From Fomitopsis serialis (Eukaryota > Basidiomycota > Agaricomycetes > Polyporales > Fomitopsidaceae): a DNA stretch of 64,000 nt. Below, one piece after another: positions 36,644-47,416 of the stretch. Location: contig NW_025954964.1 in the NCBI RefSeq assembly GCF_022376445.1, forward strand, positions 186,001-250,000, in the 5' to 3' direction. How positions within the stretch are numbered: the first letter of the stretch is position 1; the number at the start of each line of letters is the position of its first letter. The notes under the pieces were generated by a model. That model worked only from the letters and a program-made list of their open reading frames with translations. It was not told the origin of the DNA and ran no database searches. A program made the position numbers and the translations under genes.

Positions 36644-37321
36644 TTAATATGCTGCGCGGCGGGAACGATAACGGCCGAAGACGCCGCAGAGGCTGGCGAA
36701 GAACGCGAGGAAGAGGGCGACGAGCGCGCCGAGGACGAGCCAATTGGCGTTCTGGTAGGTGGCGACGCCGCCGCGGTCGCGGACGTGGTCGCGCGCGATG
36801 CCGAAGAGGGCCATCTCGATGACCCAGGCGACGAGGGTGATGAGGAAGGCGAGTGCGGAGACGAGCGTCATGAAGACGGTGCCGACGCGGTGGTAGCCTG
36901 CGCCGCAGAGGCCGAAGAGGAACGCGATGCCTGACAGACCGGCGGCTATGCGGAGTAAGGGAGGCGGTCAGCCGAGGGTGGGTCGCGGTGAGGACAGGAC
37001 GTACCGATTGGGATGAGGATGAGAGCAATGGTGAGGTTGTGGAAGAGGCCGTCGTTCAGCGTGCCGTCAGCGACGGCCGACGGGAAGTACCATCCGACAT
37101 GCGCGCTTGACCCGGTGTAACCGAACACACCAAACTGTGTTGTCGCTCCGTCAATCGTCGTGGACAAAAAGCGGATAGCGTCCCATTTTGGTGCTGAGAC
37201 GGAGGCCTGGGTGGTGGTCAGTACTGGCAACTGCAGAGACGAAAGCGGTGCATACGAAGACGAGCAGCACCATCGCTGCGAAGGTGAGGACAAGGCCTGG
37301 GATCGCGGCGTCGGCAGCCAT
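36644..37321 (-). CDS. PalI/SUR7-family four-helix membrane protein
   Basis: Member of the SUR7/PalI (Rim9) family: plasma-membrane proteins of eisosomes or of ambient-pH sensing. The start at 37321 reads MAADAAIPGLVLTFAAMVLL, the first helix. An intron of about 50 bp follows VF, then SVSAPKWDAIRFLSTTIDGA, the extracellular loop with GVFGYTGSSAHVGWYFPSA and HNLTIALILIPI. After a second intron come GIAFLFGLCGAGYHRVGTVF, LVSALAFLITLVAWVIEMAL, GIARDHVRD and NANWLVLGALVALFLAFFA, ending CGVFGRYRSRRAAY. Four helices with a large first loop containing the GxxGY/W motif region fit the family. It is short and lacks the long cytosolic tail of true PalI, as many basidiomycete members do. Confidence 0.8.
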
Positions 37322-38749
37322 GGCTAATCGTTAGAGGGTCGTGAAGAAGGGTCGTGAAGGTCTGAAAAGTAGGTCAGTACAGCGCGAGGCGCGTGTAGAA
37401 GGAACTGACTTGGTTGTCGTGGATGAGGTTGGCGCGAAGGAAGGGGGATGAGCGGAGGACGCGGCTGGCAGAGTTTTATGGAGCGCAGCGATCATGACGT
37501 CCATGGAGGAGTTGCCAGAAAGGGAAAGGATTACGTCAACCGGATTGCTGGTCATGGTCTCCACAGCCGCCTCGCCACCTGCTTGGCACGCGCTCCTCGC
37601 ATGCTCCCAGGGCGGTGTGCCTGTCCCAGCCGTGGCCGTGGCCATCTGCCGCCACCGCAGCGCACCCTCTCGTCCTCGTGCGACGTATCGTACAGCCCAT
37701 GCTGTGCCCCTACGCAGGTGCGCAAGGCGCCGCACCTCTTCCACCGTCTCCGCAGTCCCGTGCACCGCATCCGGGGCCCTCGTTCTCGACCCGCGTCCAT
37801 AGCGAGTCTCTTCAAGACCTCGCCCCGAATGCAGGTGATACGGTGGCACCGGAGCTTGCATATCCAGCAGCCTCCTTCTCACCAGTATCAGCATTCTGAT
37901 TCATTTCTGATTTTCTGAACAAGAACGGGTGGCCAGACGAATGCCCCGAGACAGAGGGTCGTACAGATGTGGACCCTGCGCCGACAGAACCCATCTTCCG
38001 TGGCTCTCTGATCCGCCGGAACAGCCCGTCCCCCGTTTCCGGCAGGTGTCGTGGTTTGCGCCGATCCTCCCTCCTCCCCACATCCTCACCGGCTGGGCAT
38101 GGTGGGCTATGCATACCCACGAACGCGGCCTCTGCGTGGCTCACGCGAGGCTACACAGCGGCGGTGGCAAAAGGGCCTTCGCCTCTGCTCTGAACGCCAT
38201 CGCACTGTTTTCCCCACCCGCGGTCTGAGCGCCCGCCGTTGTCCTTCATCCCTACAAGGAAGGTCATCTGAACTCCCCGGCACGTTTCCAAAGGCCTGGA
38301 TCCTCCTTATTCGGCCTTTTCCTTGTTATCTTCTTGAACGGTGCGTGCAATTTTTTGATTGAGACCATACTATGCCGGTCTCAGTCGCTCGTTCATCGAT
38401 ATGCTTCACTCGACCTCAGAGCATAGATTTGGTTAGTACCCAGGCCTTGATCTCTCCCCCGGTTTACCCGGTTCAAATGTTATTTCGGCCACTTAAACAG
38501 AACAAAGACTTTTCTGCGCCACAGGTACTTACACGCTTTGATAGGCTGGGCTGTCCGTCCACATAAGGCACTTAGCCACACGCTTGGGCCTAACAACATT
38601 TATGTTTTAAACCTCAACATCCTCCGAAAGCGTCTTGACGACCACACTCGCTCTTCCACTTACCTTTGCACTCTGCATTCTTCGCTTCTTCCACCCACCA
38701 TCCAACACCCACACACCACCCTTACACGTAACAACTGTCCGAGACAGCA
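37322..38749. other. 1.4 kb without a recognised gene
   Basis: Upstream of two divergent genes. A 187-codon minus frame (37331-37894) and plus frames at 37929-38362 have low-information composition and no motif. It probably contains both promoters. Confidence 0.4.
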
Positions 38750-41271
38750 ATGCAACGCGTTAGAAAGATTTCGAACTCACTAATCAAGTACGTGTGTCGC
38801 CTCCCATTGTGGCTCACCCAAACTCATCGGTTTTCAGGCCCATCGTGGGCGACCGCGACCATCGCGAGCGCGAACGGCAGAAGGAGGCCGAACGCGAACG
38901 CGAACGCCAGCTCGTCGCCGACTGGAAGTCACTCAACCAGCGGCAGGGCGCCAACCTCCAACGTTCAACTTCGAACCCGACGCGACCAGGCGCCACACTC
39001 ACCCGGTCCACCTCCAACCCTCTCTCGTCGAAGGCGACCCACTCGGCCGCATCGCGAGGCCCGCCGCCACGGCCCGTCATCGTCCACCCCGAGCCTGTCA
39101 CCGAGCAGTCTCGACAACGGCTCCCGACGCAGGGGGAGATGGCGCAGCTGCAGGAGGCGCGCCGCCGCGCGGGATATGGGCCGGTGCCCGACCCGCATAG
39201 CATCAGGGGCGTGCGCGCGGGGCCACAAGCGCGGTTGCGCCGCAGCGCGAGCGAGTCGCGGCTCGCGCAGAGCTACGTGCCCTGGCTCGACCGCAAGCCC
39301 GTGCCGTTCATGGACGAGGACGAGCTGGCGCGCCAGCGCGCGGACGCGAGGGAGCGCGAGGCGCGCTACACGGAGCGCCTGCAGGCGGAGGAGAACTGGC
39401 GCGATCGGAGGAGGCCCATGGGCAACGAGGCGGGGATGTACCCGGATGTCGACGAGAGGGCGCGGGAGAAGGCGACGCTGATGGGGAAGCTGTCGGGGCT
39501 GGGCAAGAGGCAGGAGGAGAGGGGGTCGGTGAAGACGAAGGGGGGTGCGATGATCTCGCCGCCCCTCTGGCAGGAGCCCACCAATGCGAACATCCGCGAG
39601 GACTCCTACAGCAAGCCCCGTGCCGTGCCACACCCTCCCGACCAGCCACGCCCTTCCCAACACTCCCGCCGGCCCGCTGAGACTCCGAAGCCGATCACCC
39701 GTGGCCTGCGCCGCTCGTCGTCGGAGGTGGCCCTCGACGCCTTCCTGCAGGAGCAGCAGCGTCTCGCGGCCGAGGACCGTCGTCGTGAGCGGGCCGACAT
39801 ATGGAATGGCGGCCACCAGCGCACCGCCTCCCACGACGTGAACAAGCCGACGGTGCCCCTCAAGGTCCACAAGAAGGCGTCGAGCGCGGACATCTCCATG
39901 TCGTCTCCCGCCGTCCTGTCCATGCCCCGCCGGTCTCACGAGTCCGATCGCACCGCCGACCGCAAGCGCGACCCCTCCACGCACAGCTCTCGTCGCCGCC
40001 ACAATCCCGGGCCACCCGTGGCGAGTTCGATCCTGTACCGCGAGGAATATATCACCCCGCCCAAGAGCCACCGCCGGGACAAGACCAAGGAGTCAAAGGA
40101 GAAGACCATCCCCGCCGCTCCCCAGGACACCGGTGTCCAGCCCAAGGCCCCCGTTTACCCCCAGGTGGACATCTATCTGCCGCCTGCGACGTCGACGCCC
40201 TCGAGTCGCCACAGACAGCTGAGTGGCGGCAGTTCGAAGGGCTCCCTCAGCTCCATGGGATCGCCCTACCGCCAGCCCCAGCCAACGCCGCTCTCGCCTC
40301 CGCACGTGCAGCGCCAGCTCAGCAATGAGAGCTCCGCGGGCTCTTCCAAGTCGCGCACCCGCGCGGGCTCTACCGCGACGAGGCCGCCTCCTTACCAACC
40401 CGTCCCTATGCCCGTTGTGACTCCGCGCCGCCAGAACACGGCGCCACAGCCTACGTCCACTAGCCACGCCCTCGGATCGTCCCCGCCGTCCAGGGAGCCT
40501 GCGCGGAAGCCGTCGAGCTCGTCTGTGGCTCAACGGAGGGACAAGTCGCTCGACCGCATCGTCATCTTCCCGACGGACCCGTACGGCAAGCCACTCGAGA
40601 AAGAGCTCCCGGACACCCCGTCGCTCTACACCCCGACCAACTTCGGCCCGCCCTCCCCCACGACCAAGCCGTACATGCCCCCCGTCCCCAGCCTCCCCTC
40701 CTCGCTGCGCGTCGGGACGAACGCATCGTTTGACACGCCGTTGTCGTCGCTGCGCCTGTCGCCGGGGATCCAGCTTCGGCAGCTGCCCGGCGTGCAGCAC
40801 TCGGTGGAGGTGTCGAAGCCGCGGGCGTCCGTCGTCGCCGCGAGTGGCTTCATGGCGGAGATCGTGTCTCAGCCGGAGCCACTGCCCTCTCGCTCCAAGA
40901 AACACGAGCACCGCGACCGCGATCGCGACCGATCCGAGCGGGGTCGTCGTGAGCGGCGGGAGGAGAGGAGGGCGGCGGACCCTGCCCAGCATGTCAAGGG
41001 GCCCATCTACGGTCCGTCGGCCAGCACTGTCGATCCGGTCAGAGTGGTCGATCCGGCCAGAGTGTACGTCCCGCCCACCTACCGTAGCGCGACCCAGTCG
41101 CCGTCTCAGAGGGCGATCTACGCATCGCCCACTGCGATCGATCGTACGCGGGCGGAGCCGTCCACGGTGTATGGCAGTAGCAGGTCGCCCCAGGCAAGCA
41201 CGTCGACGGGCCATTTGAAGAGCAAGCGGTCGGATTACGGCGGGCTCTACAGCGGATACTCGCGTCCCTAA
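38750..41271 (+). CDS. Large intrinsically disordered Ser/Pro/Arg-rich protein, 823 residues
   Basis: Hypothetical protein I cannot assign. Exon 1 is 38750-38787 (MQRVRKISNSLIK), the intron is 38788-38837 (50 bp), and exon 2 runs unbroken from 38838 to 41271. An N-terminal charged helix (DRDHRERERQKEAERERERQ) is likely a coiled coil. Repeats of RSTSNP follow, then blocks that look like short conserved motifs: LAQSYVPWLDRKPVPFMDED, ARYTERLQAEENWRDRRRPM, GLRRSSSEVALDAFLQEQQR and RIVIFPTDPYGKPLEKELPD. The rest is Ser/Pro-rich linker, and the end is a basic HRDRDRDRSERGRRERREER tract. No helices, signal peptide or enzyme motif. It could be a scaffold or cytoskeletal/phosphorylated adaptor. The long clean frame shows this part of the assembly is accurate. 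Confidence 0.8.
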
Positions 41272-41904
41272 ATGGCAGCGTCCCAGACGCAGACGCCCTT
41301 CCCGAGCTCCAGCACACTTGATCGAACGCTCCAGAACCGTGTAACAATACGACTTTTCTCCATTGTTCCCTCCTCCCTCCCCCAATCTCGGCATCTGTAC
41401 CTTCTCGCTCGCCCAATCGCACGCGAGCTTCCACTCTCCTTGACCACGTTTTTGTCTTGATGTATCGCGTCGTACTGCAGCCGCTATCACTCGCTATGCC
41501 CTGTTTGCTCTCCGTTATTTACCACATATCATGTGTCGCTCGTATGCGTTAGCCCTCCACTCCTTGCATTGTACAGTCTGTATCGTTATCCGTTATATCC
41601 GTCCGGCCGCGGTCGGACTCGCCGCTCATTCATCATCATTCGCCCTTTCTGTCCTGCATTGTATCAGTAGCCATAGACTGTATCCTCGTGTAGATTGCTC
41701 TGCTCATGTTCAGGATAGACAGTCTGGTCCCATGTATGTACTTATAGTCATTATAGTTGGGAGAATACCCGGATCGTCCCACAGACCCCCGGTGTCCGCA
41801 GAGCATGTCATAGCGACGCGCATAAGTGAAGATACATCGTAACAACTGCGTCGTTTGATCGTAGATAGAGTACACGCACCCACCGCTCCTGAGCCACCCA
41901 AGCC
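41272..41904. other. Convergent intergenic region
   Basis: Between the stops of the disordered-protein gene and the TAPT1-type gene. It is presumed to be 3' UTR; no gene was seen. Confidence 0.5.
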
Positions 41905-44303
41905 TCACCAAATTCGCTTCACCATCGTAAACCGCGTGATCTCCTCCAGTGGCAGCCGCTTCCTCTTGCCCCCGTTCTTCCCCGCATCCTGCCCCGGCCT
42001 GCGTTCCCCGATATCAGGCACGGCCGTAGCATCGTCGCGGGTGTCGTCCAAGATAGTCTTGAGCTCCTTGTTGTACGTCTGCTCCTCCTTGCCCTCGCCG
42101 ATCGGGTCGCGCCCGAAGTCGTTCACGACGTCCGCCGCCTCGCGCGCCTCCATGCCTGCCCGCCGCCGGGTGGCGTAGCTGAGGAGATGCACGCCCATTA
42201 TAATCTTGATGACGACGAAGCTGTGGACATACGCGTAGCTGTTCAGTTTCGGACCGTGGCGAAGGATAGATGGAGGCACGCACCAGAACCAAAGCAGAGC
42301 GGCCAGGGCAGTCCATTTAGCAGCATTGATCCACTCGTCATTCGAGATGTCTTCGTACGAGCGGTTCCAGATCCAAGGGACGTCGCTGTCCGCGTGCATA
42401 GAGATCAGGAGGTTGATTGACTGTGTGCCGATGAGGACGGCGAGGACGGCGAGCGGCACCGACGCGAAACCTAGACGACGCGCGACTAGAGGTGATTGGT
42501 CGACGTATGTATGCTGGTTCGTTCGTCAGTAAAGATCTACATGACAATGTAAGGCCTGTACCTTGCGCGCTCCCCTCCTGCCTACAGCGCTCCCGCTGGC
42601 CAAATCTCGGCACAGCACGTCCGTGTAGCGCTCGTACACGGAGGGACGGATGTGGTTGAACTTGGTGATGAACGCGTGCTTGAGCCAATCTACGATCATC
42701 TCCGAGGCCATCACCGTCAGCACAGGCTACATAAGGGAGAGATCAGCAACAATCCACCTCACAAGATCTATGCACGCACATACGAGATCGTCCACAGAGC
42801 GTTGTTCCCCCGGAACCAGCCGAAGCTCTTCGGCAGCGCAAAGCCCTCGCTGAAGTTGAAGGACGACCCGCTGAGCTCAATGAGATTCCGGAATGCCACG
42901 ATGAGCAGCATCAGCGCAAGCGTGAAGCGTTCGACGATGTCTGGCAGGCACAGGTGAGTGGCGTCCAACACAGCAAGCGGATTGCACTCACCCGCACAGG
43001 TAATCTGGAAGAGGTTGTCTTTCTCAAACTTCTTGAATACGCTTCCCTTAATCTCGACGAACTGGTTGGAGACTAGGAGGGTAAGAAGTGCGTGGTCGAA
43101 GGAGTTCACTGCGACATTCAACGAAATCATCTGGTAGATCATGACCAGGGTGTGCGCGACTGCATGCCGGAGTCAGCTGGGCCAGGTAGAAGTGAGGGTG
43201 CAATATAGGCAAACCATTGTAGATCAGCGCGAGTGCAAAGAAGACCACAGGCCTGAATATGTACGACGTCGGTTTCTTGTGGTGTGAAATGACTTCTAGC
43301 GTTGAGCGCGAGAATAGACAGTCCAGGATGTCTTGCCCTATTGAAGCACACAGCCGGTCCGCAATCTGCACAGTGCAGGGGCATGAGCAACCAGTCTACT
43401 CGATGTGACAAGCGAGCCTCGAGGAATGGCGTACTTCGAGTGCATTGAAGATGACATACAGTTTGATGGTGTCCTGTCCGCGGATGGAATGATAGATCTT
43501 GCTAGCATCGGTGAGAGGCGCAAGAACAATGATGGAGACGACAAGTAGGAGCGTGCGCAGGATATCTGCTTTCTGGGACGGAGGCAGCGGCTTCTCTGAC
43601 CGAGTGACTGTGTTGAGTATGAGCCGCCACAGAGCTAGAGCGAACCGGATCGGTAGGATGGTGAAGGTGTATAGGAAGGAATCAAAGCAGACGACAAATC
43701 CAAAGAAGAATACCTACAGGGGATCAGATTCATACGTGACCATGGATATGTGTAAAATGCAGCGCGTACCTTCTCTAGAGCAAGTGGCATGTTCAGGAAG
43801 TTGCTTACCCGTTCCCACTTCAGCTCCTGGTGTGAGTCGAAGTCTGTAGCGAGCAGCTCCTCGCGCAGGTAATCCCATATTGAGAATGGAGGGTCGTGGT
43901 AGAGCTCCGCGGAAGGAAAGGATGACATAGACGAAGAGAAGGGTGGAGGGGATGCCTGTAGCGGCGGAGACGAGGTTATGGGCGTAGGAGGTAATGAAGC
44001 ATACGCTAGAGGCGTTCTTCCTCTGTCAACATCGGAGCCATGTTCGCGAAGTGGATGGTCATTGTCTGATGCATGGTACGAGTGTAGGTCTTCGACGCCA
44101 GAGTCGTCGCTGGTCCGCTCAGGTGAGAAAGGGAAGCCGCGACTGGACGTTGACGACCGCCTTCGACGCGGACGAATCGCAGAAGACGTTGCCGAGTGAG
44201 AGTTCAGCTTCGCCGTGTATCTTGCACCTGTAGCCGCGGAAGCAGACAAGTACTTGCGAATGCGTTTCCTTCTGGGAGACTGCGAAGCCGGCGCCAGTGG
44301 CAT
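41905..44303 (-). CDS. TAPT1/Emp65-family ER membrane protein
   Basis: Multi-pass ER membrane protein of the TAPT1 (DUF747) family; the yeast homolog Emp65 works with Slp1 in protecting ER proteins. I start at 44303 (MPLAPASQSPRRKRIRKYLS); another Met lies upstream at 44447. A disordered Ser/Pro N-terminus is followed by LREELLATDFDSHQELKWER and the family core: VCFDSFLYTFTILPIRFALA, KIYHSIRGQDTIKLYVIFNA, RLCASIGQDILDCLF, VFFALALIYN, LNVAVNSFDHALLTLLVSNQ, EIKGSVFKKFEKDNLFQITC, DIVERFTLALMLLIVAFRNL and ASEMIVDWLKHAFITKFNHI, with EIKGSVFKKFEKDNLFQ the diagnostic stretch. The C-terminal part has WIWNRSYEDISNDEW and a basic tail GGKRKRLPLEEITRF, stop at 41905. All exons join in frame. Confidence 0.9.
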
Positions 44304-44991
44304 TGTTGAGTGCTGGGTCACCAAAACGCACCCTCGCAAACAAAGCAGAGCCCAGAAAAGCGATAGAAAGACCTCCTTCCGCGCAAATGATAGCCAGAGA
44401 CTGGGATAGACAAGATCGCTTGAGGCGTGGTGGCTGGTTGAAAGCACCGAGTGAGCGCGCTCCCGCGACGGTAACGGTGGCTGCGAGGCGTAAACGATCC
44501 GAGGCTATCTCTATCTCAGATGCTATGCTTGATCCCGATCGTCGACACCCGTTCGATGAAAGTCCTGTGCAAGATGTGGCCTACTTATCCGCTGCATAGC
44601 ACAACACGGCGGTCTGTGCGTGTTGGGTAGGCCCCGGGAGGTTGTATGCCTGAACTTAGAGTCTTAGACGCACAAGATACAAGTCGGCCTGCCGAGTGCC
44701 AGGCTAGTGAGCTATAATACTAGTTGCCCATCATAATAATATGTCCTGCTGGCAGTCATCCCTGACTACAGATGAGAGGCCTCGTTCTATGACAGCTCCA
44801 TGACAGCCTATAAAGTACACACTTCGAAGAATACGCGCATGTGTTACAGCAGAGAATCACAAACATATCAGTTTTAAAACAGAAGAAGGACAAGAGACAG
44901 CCTGAGGAAGGCAGAGACCCCATGAGGTGGTACAATGACTGATAATACGAAGTCGACCCCAGCCTCTCCCGAATCCCGACGCAACGTGAGA
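44304..44991. other. Intergenic region; left border of the duplicated block
   Basis: Upstream of the TAPT1-type gene and downstream of membrane copy B. From about 44750 the sequence is similar to 47190-47400, the 3' flank of membrane copy C, which marks the edge of the duplication. Confidence 0.5.
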
Positions 44992-46148
44992 TCACCCCCG
45001 CCATCCAGTGAACCCGTACACTTTCTTTACGTTCACCGAGAGCAGCAACGTTCCGGCGATAAACTCGGGCGCGATGTGCAGCGTGTAGAACACCGCCTTT
45101 GCTGCGGGGCCATTGAGCGAGCCCGGTGCCATCGATAGCAGGGAGTCGGTGTAGTTCGACATCGCCGCGAGGCGGTAGAACGCGGGTATCGACTGAAGTG
45201 CACGGACATGGTCAGTTCACTTCTATCAGAGCATGCCAGGACTCACAAGGATAAGACATATAGCCACCAACAAGAGCGCGGGCCAGCGGGCGACGCGCTT
45301 CGGGCGCGTGAGCAACGCCCAGATGAGCAGGGCCTTGACGAGCTGTAGGCACACCACCATGATGATGTCCGACGCGTATCTGCATCCCCAGTTGCGCAGT
45401 CAGCATCGCATTTCGCGCCACGAACCCAGGAGAGACGTACCTCATCTGCTGCGCCATCACGGCCTGGCTGTGGTTCGTCGTCCCGTTGAAGTATATCCCG
45501 GCGTACACGCCCCCCAGGGCCAAGGCAGTTAACCGCATGACCAGCAAGACCACACCATAGCGCTCGATCCACGCTCTGCGCTTCGGCTCGTCCACGAAGA
45601 CCTCCCCAGGCTCGTTCACGCCCATGCCGTATTGGGCGAACGACGCAGCGCTATCGTTCGGCTTGGGAAACGCTGCACGCTCCTCGTCGGGCGGGGCGAG
45701 CAGGTTGCGCGGCTGCTCCGCGGCGGGGTCGCTCCCGCGCGTGGATTTGACCAGGAAGACGCGCGCGATGTTGCTGACGTCGCCTGCGATGCCGATGAAG
45801 CCCATCGCGTACGCGCTCTGGAGCCAGCCGACCCAGAACTTCGCCGTGCGCATGCTAGGCGTCTCCGCCTCTGCCGCGCGGAAGGAGAAGTCGACGACGC
45901 TGCGGGTGGGATTGACGTCTGCCAGTGAGCGCGCGGCGAGTGCGAGTGGTTACTGATACGTACCGCTCGACGGCGAATATCGCACTGGCGATGATAAATA
46001 TATTACGGGAGCTCTTGGACGTGAGCCGGTAGACCGCGAGCGGGATCGTTATCGCGTATGCGACAGCGAAGATTACCGAGGGAGCGAGGTCGTGTGGGTT
46101 GGGCACACCACCAATAGGAGAAGGGAACTTGGTTGGCTGGGCAGACAT
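44992..46148 (-). CDS. Seven-helix membrane protein, copy B
   Basis: Paralog of copy A with the same exon plan, in inverted orientation. The start at 46148 reads MSAQPTKFPSPIGGVPNPHD, then SVIFAVAYAITIPLAVYRLT, KFWVGWLQSAYAMGFIGIAG, DVSNIARVFLVKSTRGSDPA, a longer charged loop (NLLAPPDEERAAFPKPND, then NEPGEVFVDEPKRRAWIERY), LLVMRLTALALGGVYAGIYF, and after introns LQLVKALLIWALLTRPK and FYTLHIAPEFIAGTLLLSVN, ending KKVYGFTGWRG at 44992. Frames are open throughout. Function unknown, as for copy A. The sequence upstream of its start is followed at 46.84-47.18 kb by a promoter that matches the F-box gene at 51.7 kb but leads nowhere. Confidence 0.75.
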
Positions 46149-46839
46149 CGGATCACAAGAGGTAGAGGAGAGAGAGGAGGGCGATTTTGATGCTACGTCC
46201 GTATTGTGGCCAAACCCTTGTATATGAGCGCGGTGGTAGCATCGCCCTGTGAGATGAGCAGCGCCGCAGACCGAAGGCTGTCATTGGTATGGCTTTTGAC
46301 AGCTGTGGCTATAGCCAGCTTGAAACAAGCGGAGCGCGGGGCATACTGACAAGCCGCATGAGAACCACTGGCAGGTGGAGGGGGCTGACAGCACTGCGGA
46401 TGCCACGCTGCGGATCTAATCTGCCGTCAATCTTGGATCCTGGCTTAAGTCATGCCGCAACGTACAGTGCTCGCGCGCGGTTGTAATCAATCCTTACCTG
46501 GTCACATCATTTATGAAATTGAGCGCAATCTGAGAGGCCAGCACGTATTGACAAGAACTCTGAGCATGTCAAGACCTTGGGAGAGATAACTCGCCTGAAG
46601 CAGATATCCTCAGGGCTCTGAAGCGCGCGAAAGGTAACGTTATTATACGTGCGGTTTTCCACCTGAATAAACCAGACCGGAAAAGCTACACGAGACCTCG
46701 GATTTGACTGAGGAGGACAGCAGAAGAAATGACAGACGCCCACTGCCAACCCCGGCGTTGAATAGAATGGCTTAAAAAGGCAACAGACCCCATCCCCGAG
46801 CCCCGAGGCAGCCCGAGGCAGCCCCGAGGCAGTCCCGAG
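46149..46839. other. Upstream region of membrane copy B
   Basis: No gene. The first 250 bp resemble the sequence upstream of copy C (48657 onward), so it belongs to the duplicated unit. Confidence 0.5.
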
Positions 46840-46846
46840 GCAGCGG
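46795..46846. repeat. Short tandem repeat, CCCGAGGCAG units
   Basis: Four to five imperfect 10-11 bp units (CCCGAGGCAG with an extra C or T between units). It lies at the left edge of the orphan F-box promoter and is not seen at the matching places of the other copies. Confidence 0.8.
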
Positions 46847-47182
46847 GCGATGTCCGTGGAAGAACAGTCTATAGTAGATGGACCATCCCCAACTCCGACC
46901 TGAGGAGGAGGTCGACCCTGCTGCGATCTGCTGCGATGGACGCTGGTCAATTATCCGATCCGGAGCCATGTAGCCCGTGGTCGAGCAGTCTACATTGTTG
47001 GTCTGTTTCCAGGACACTCAAAGGACACTAGAGCACCAGCAGCTCGAGTCAGAAACCAGGGCTTGCGCAGTTATGATGACTTGAAGGTGGCTGTGAGCGC
47101 TCCCATAGATCTGAGTCTCACCAACCTATGAAATGGCCGTCGTCAGCTTGACGACTCTCTATCTGCTTGTTGTCCTCTATGG
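46840..47182 (+). promoter_or_regulatory. Orphan F-box promoter, copy B (gene body lost)
   Basis: This matches the upstream region of the F-box gene at 51680 almost to its start: shared blocks include ACAGTCTACATTG, GTCTGTTTCCAGGA, GCGCAGTTATGATGACTTGA and GCCGTCGTCAGCTTGACG. It keeps the ATG in TCCTCTATGG at 47179-47181, then changes at once to the 3' flank of membrane copy C. So the F-box coding region is missing. Its left part also matches 48860-49050. Confidence 0.7.
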
Positions 47183-47416
47183 CCCGGCCCACTGCACAGA
47201 TCAGAGACCTTTCCTATGACAGCTCCATGGCAGCCTACTACACGCTTCGACGAGTACGCTCATGTGTTCCAGTGGGGAATCACGAACAAAGGACAAGAGA
47301 CAGCAGGAAGACAGTGCTAAATAAGAGAGTCGCCATGAGGTGCTAAAATGACTGATATACGAAGTCGAACGCAGCCTTTCCCCGAATCCCGACGCAACGC
47401 GAGATCACTTACGAGA
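47183..47416. other. 3' flank of membrane copy C
   Basis: Similar to 44750-44990, the 3' flank of copy B (shared CCTATGACAGCTCCATG and GCGCGATGTGCAGCG-type blocks), with small indels. No gene of its own. Confidence 0.6.

Noticed and set aside
38965..41490. Long minus-strand frames (368 and 465 codons) opposite the disordered-protein gene
   Set aside because: They lie wholly antisense to a clean 823-residue frame in GC-rich sequence, are Arg/Gly-rich without motifs, and are the expected shadow of codon bias.
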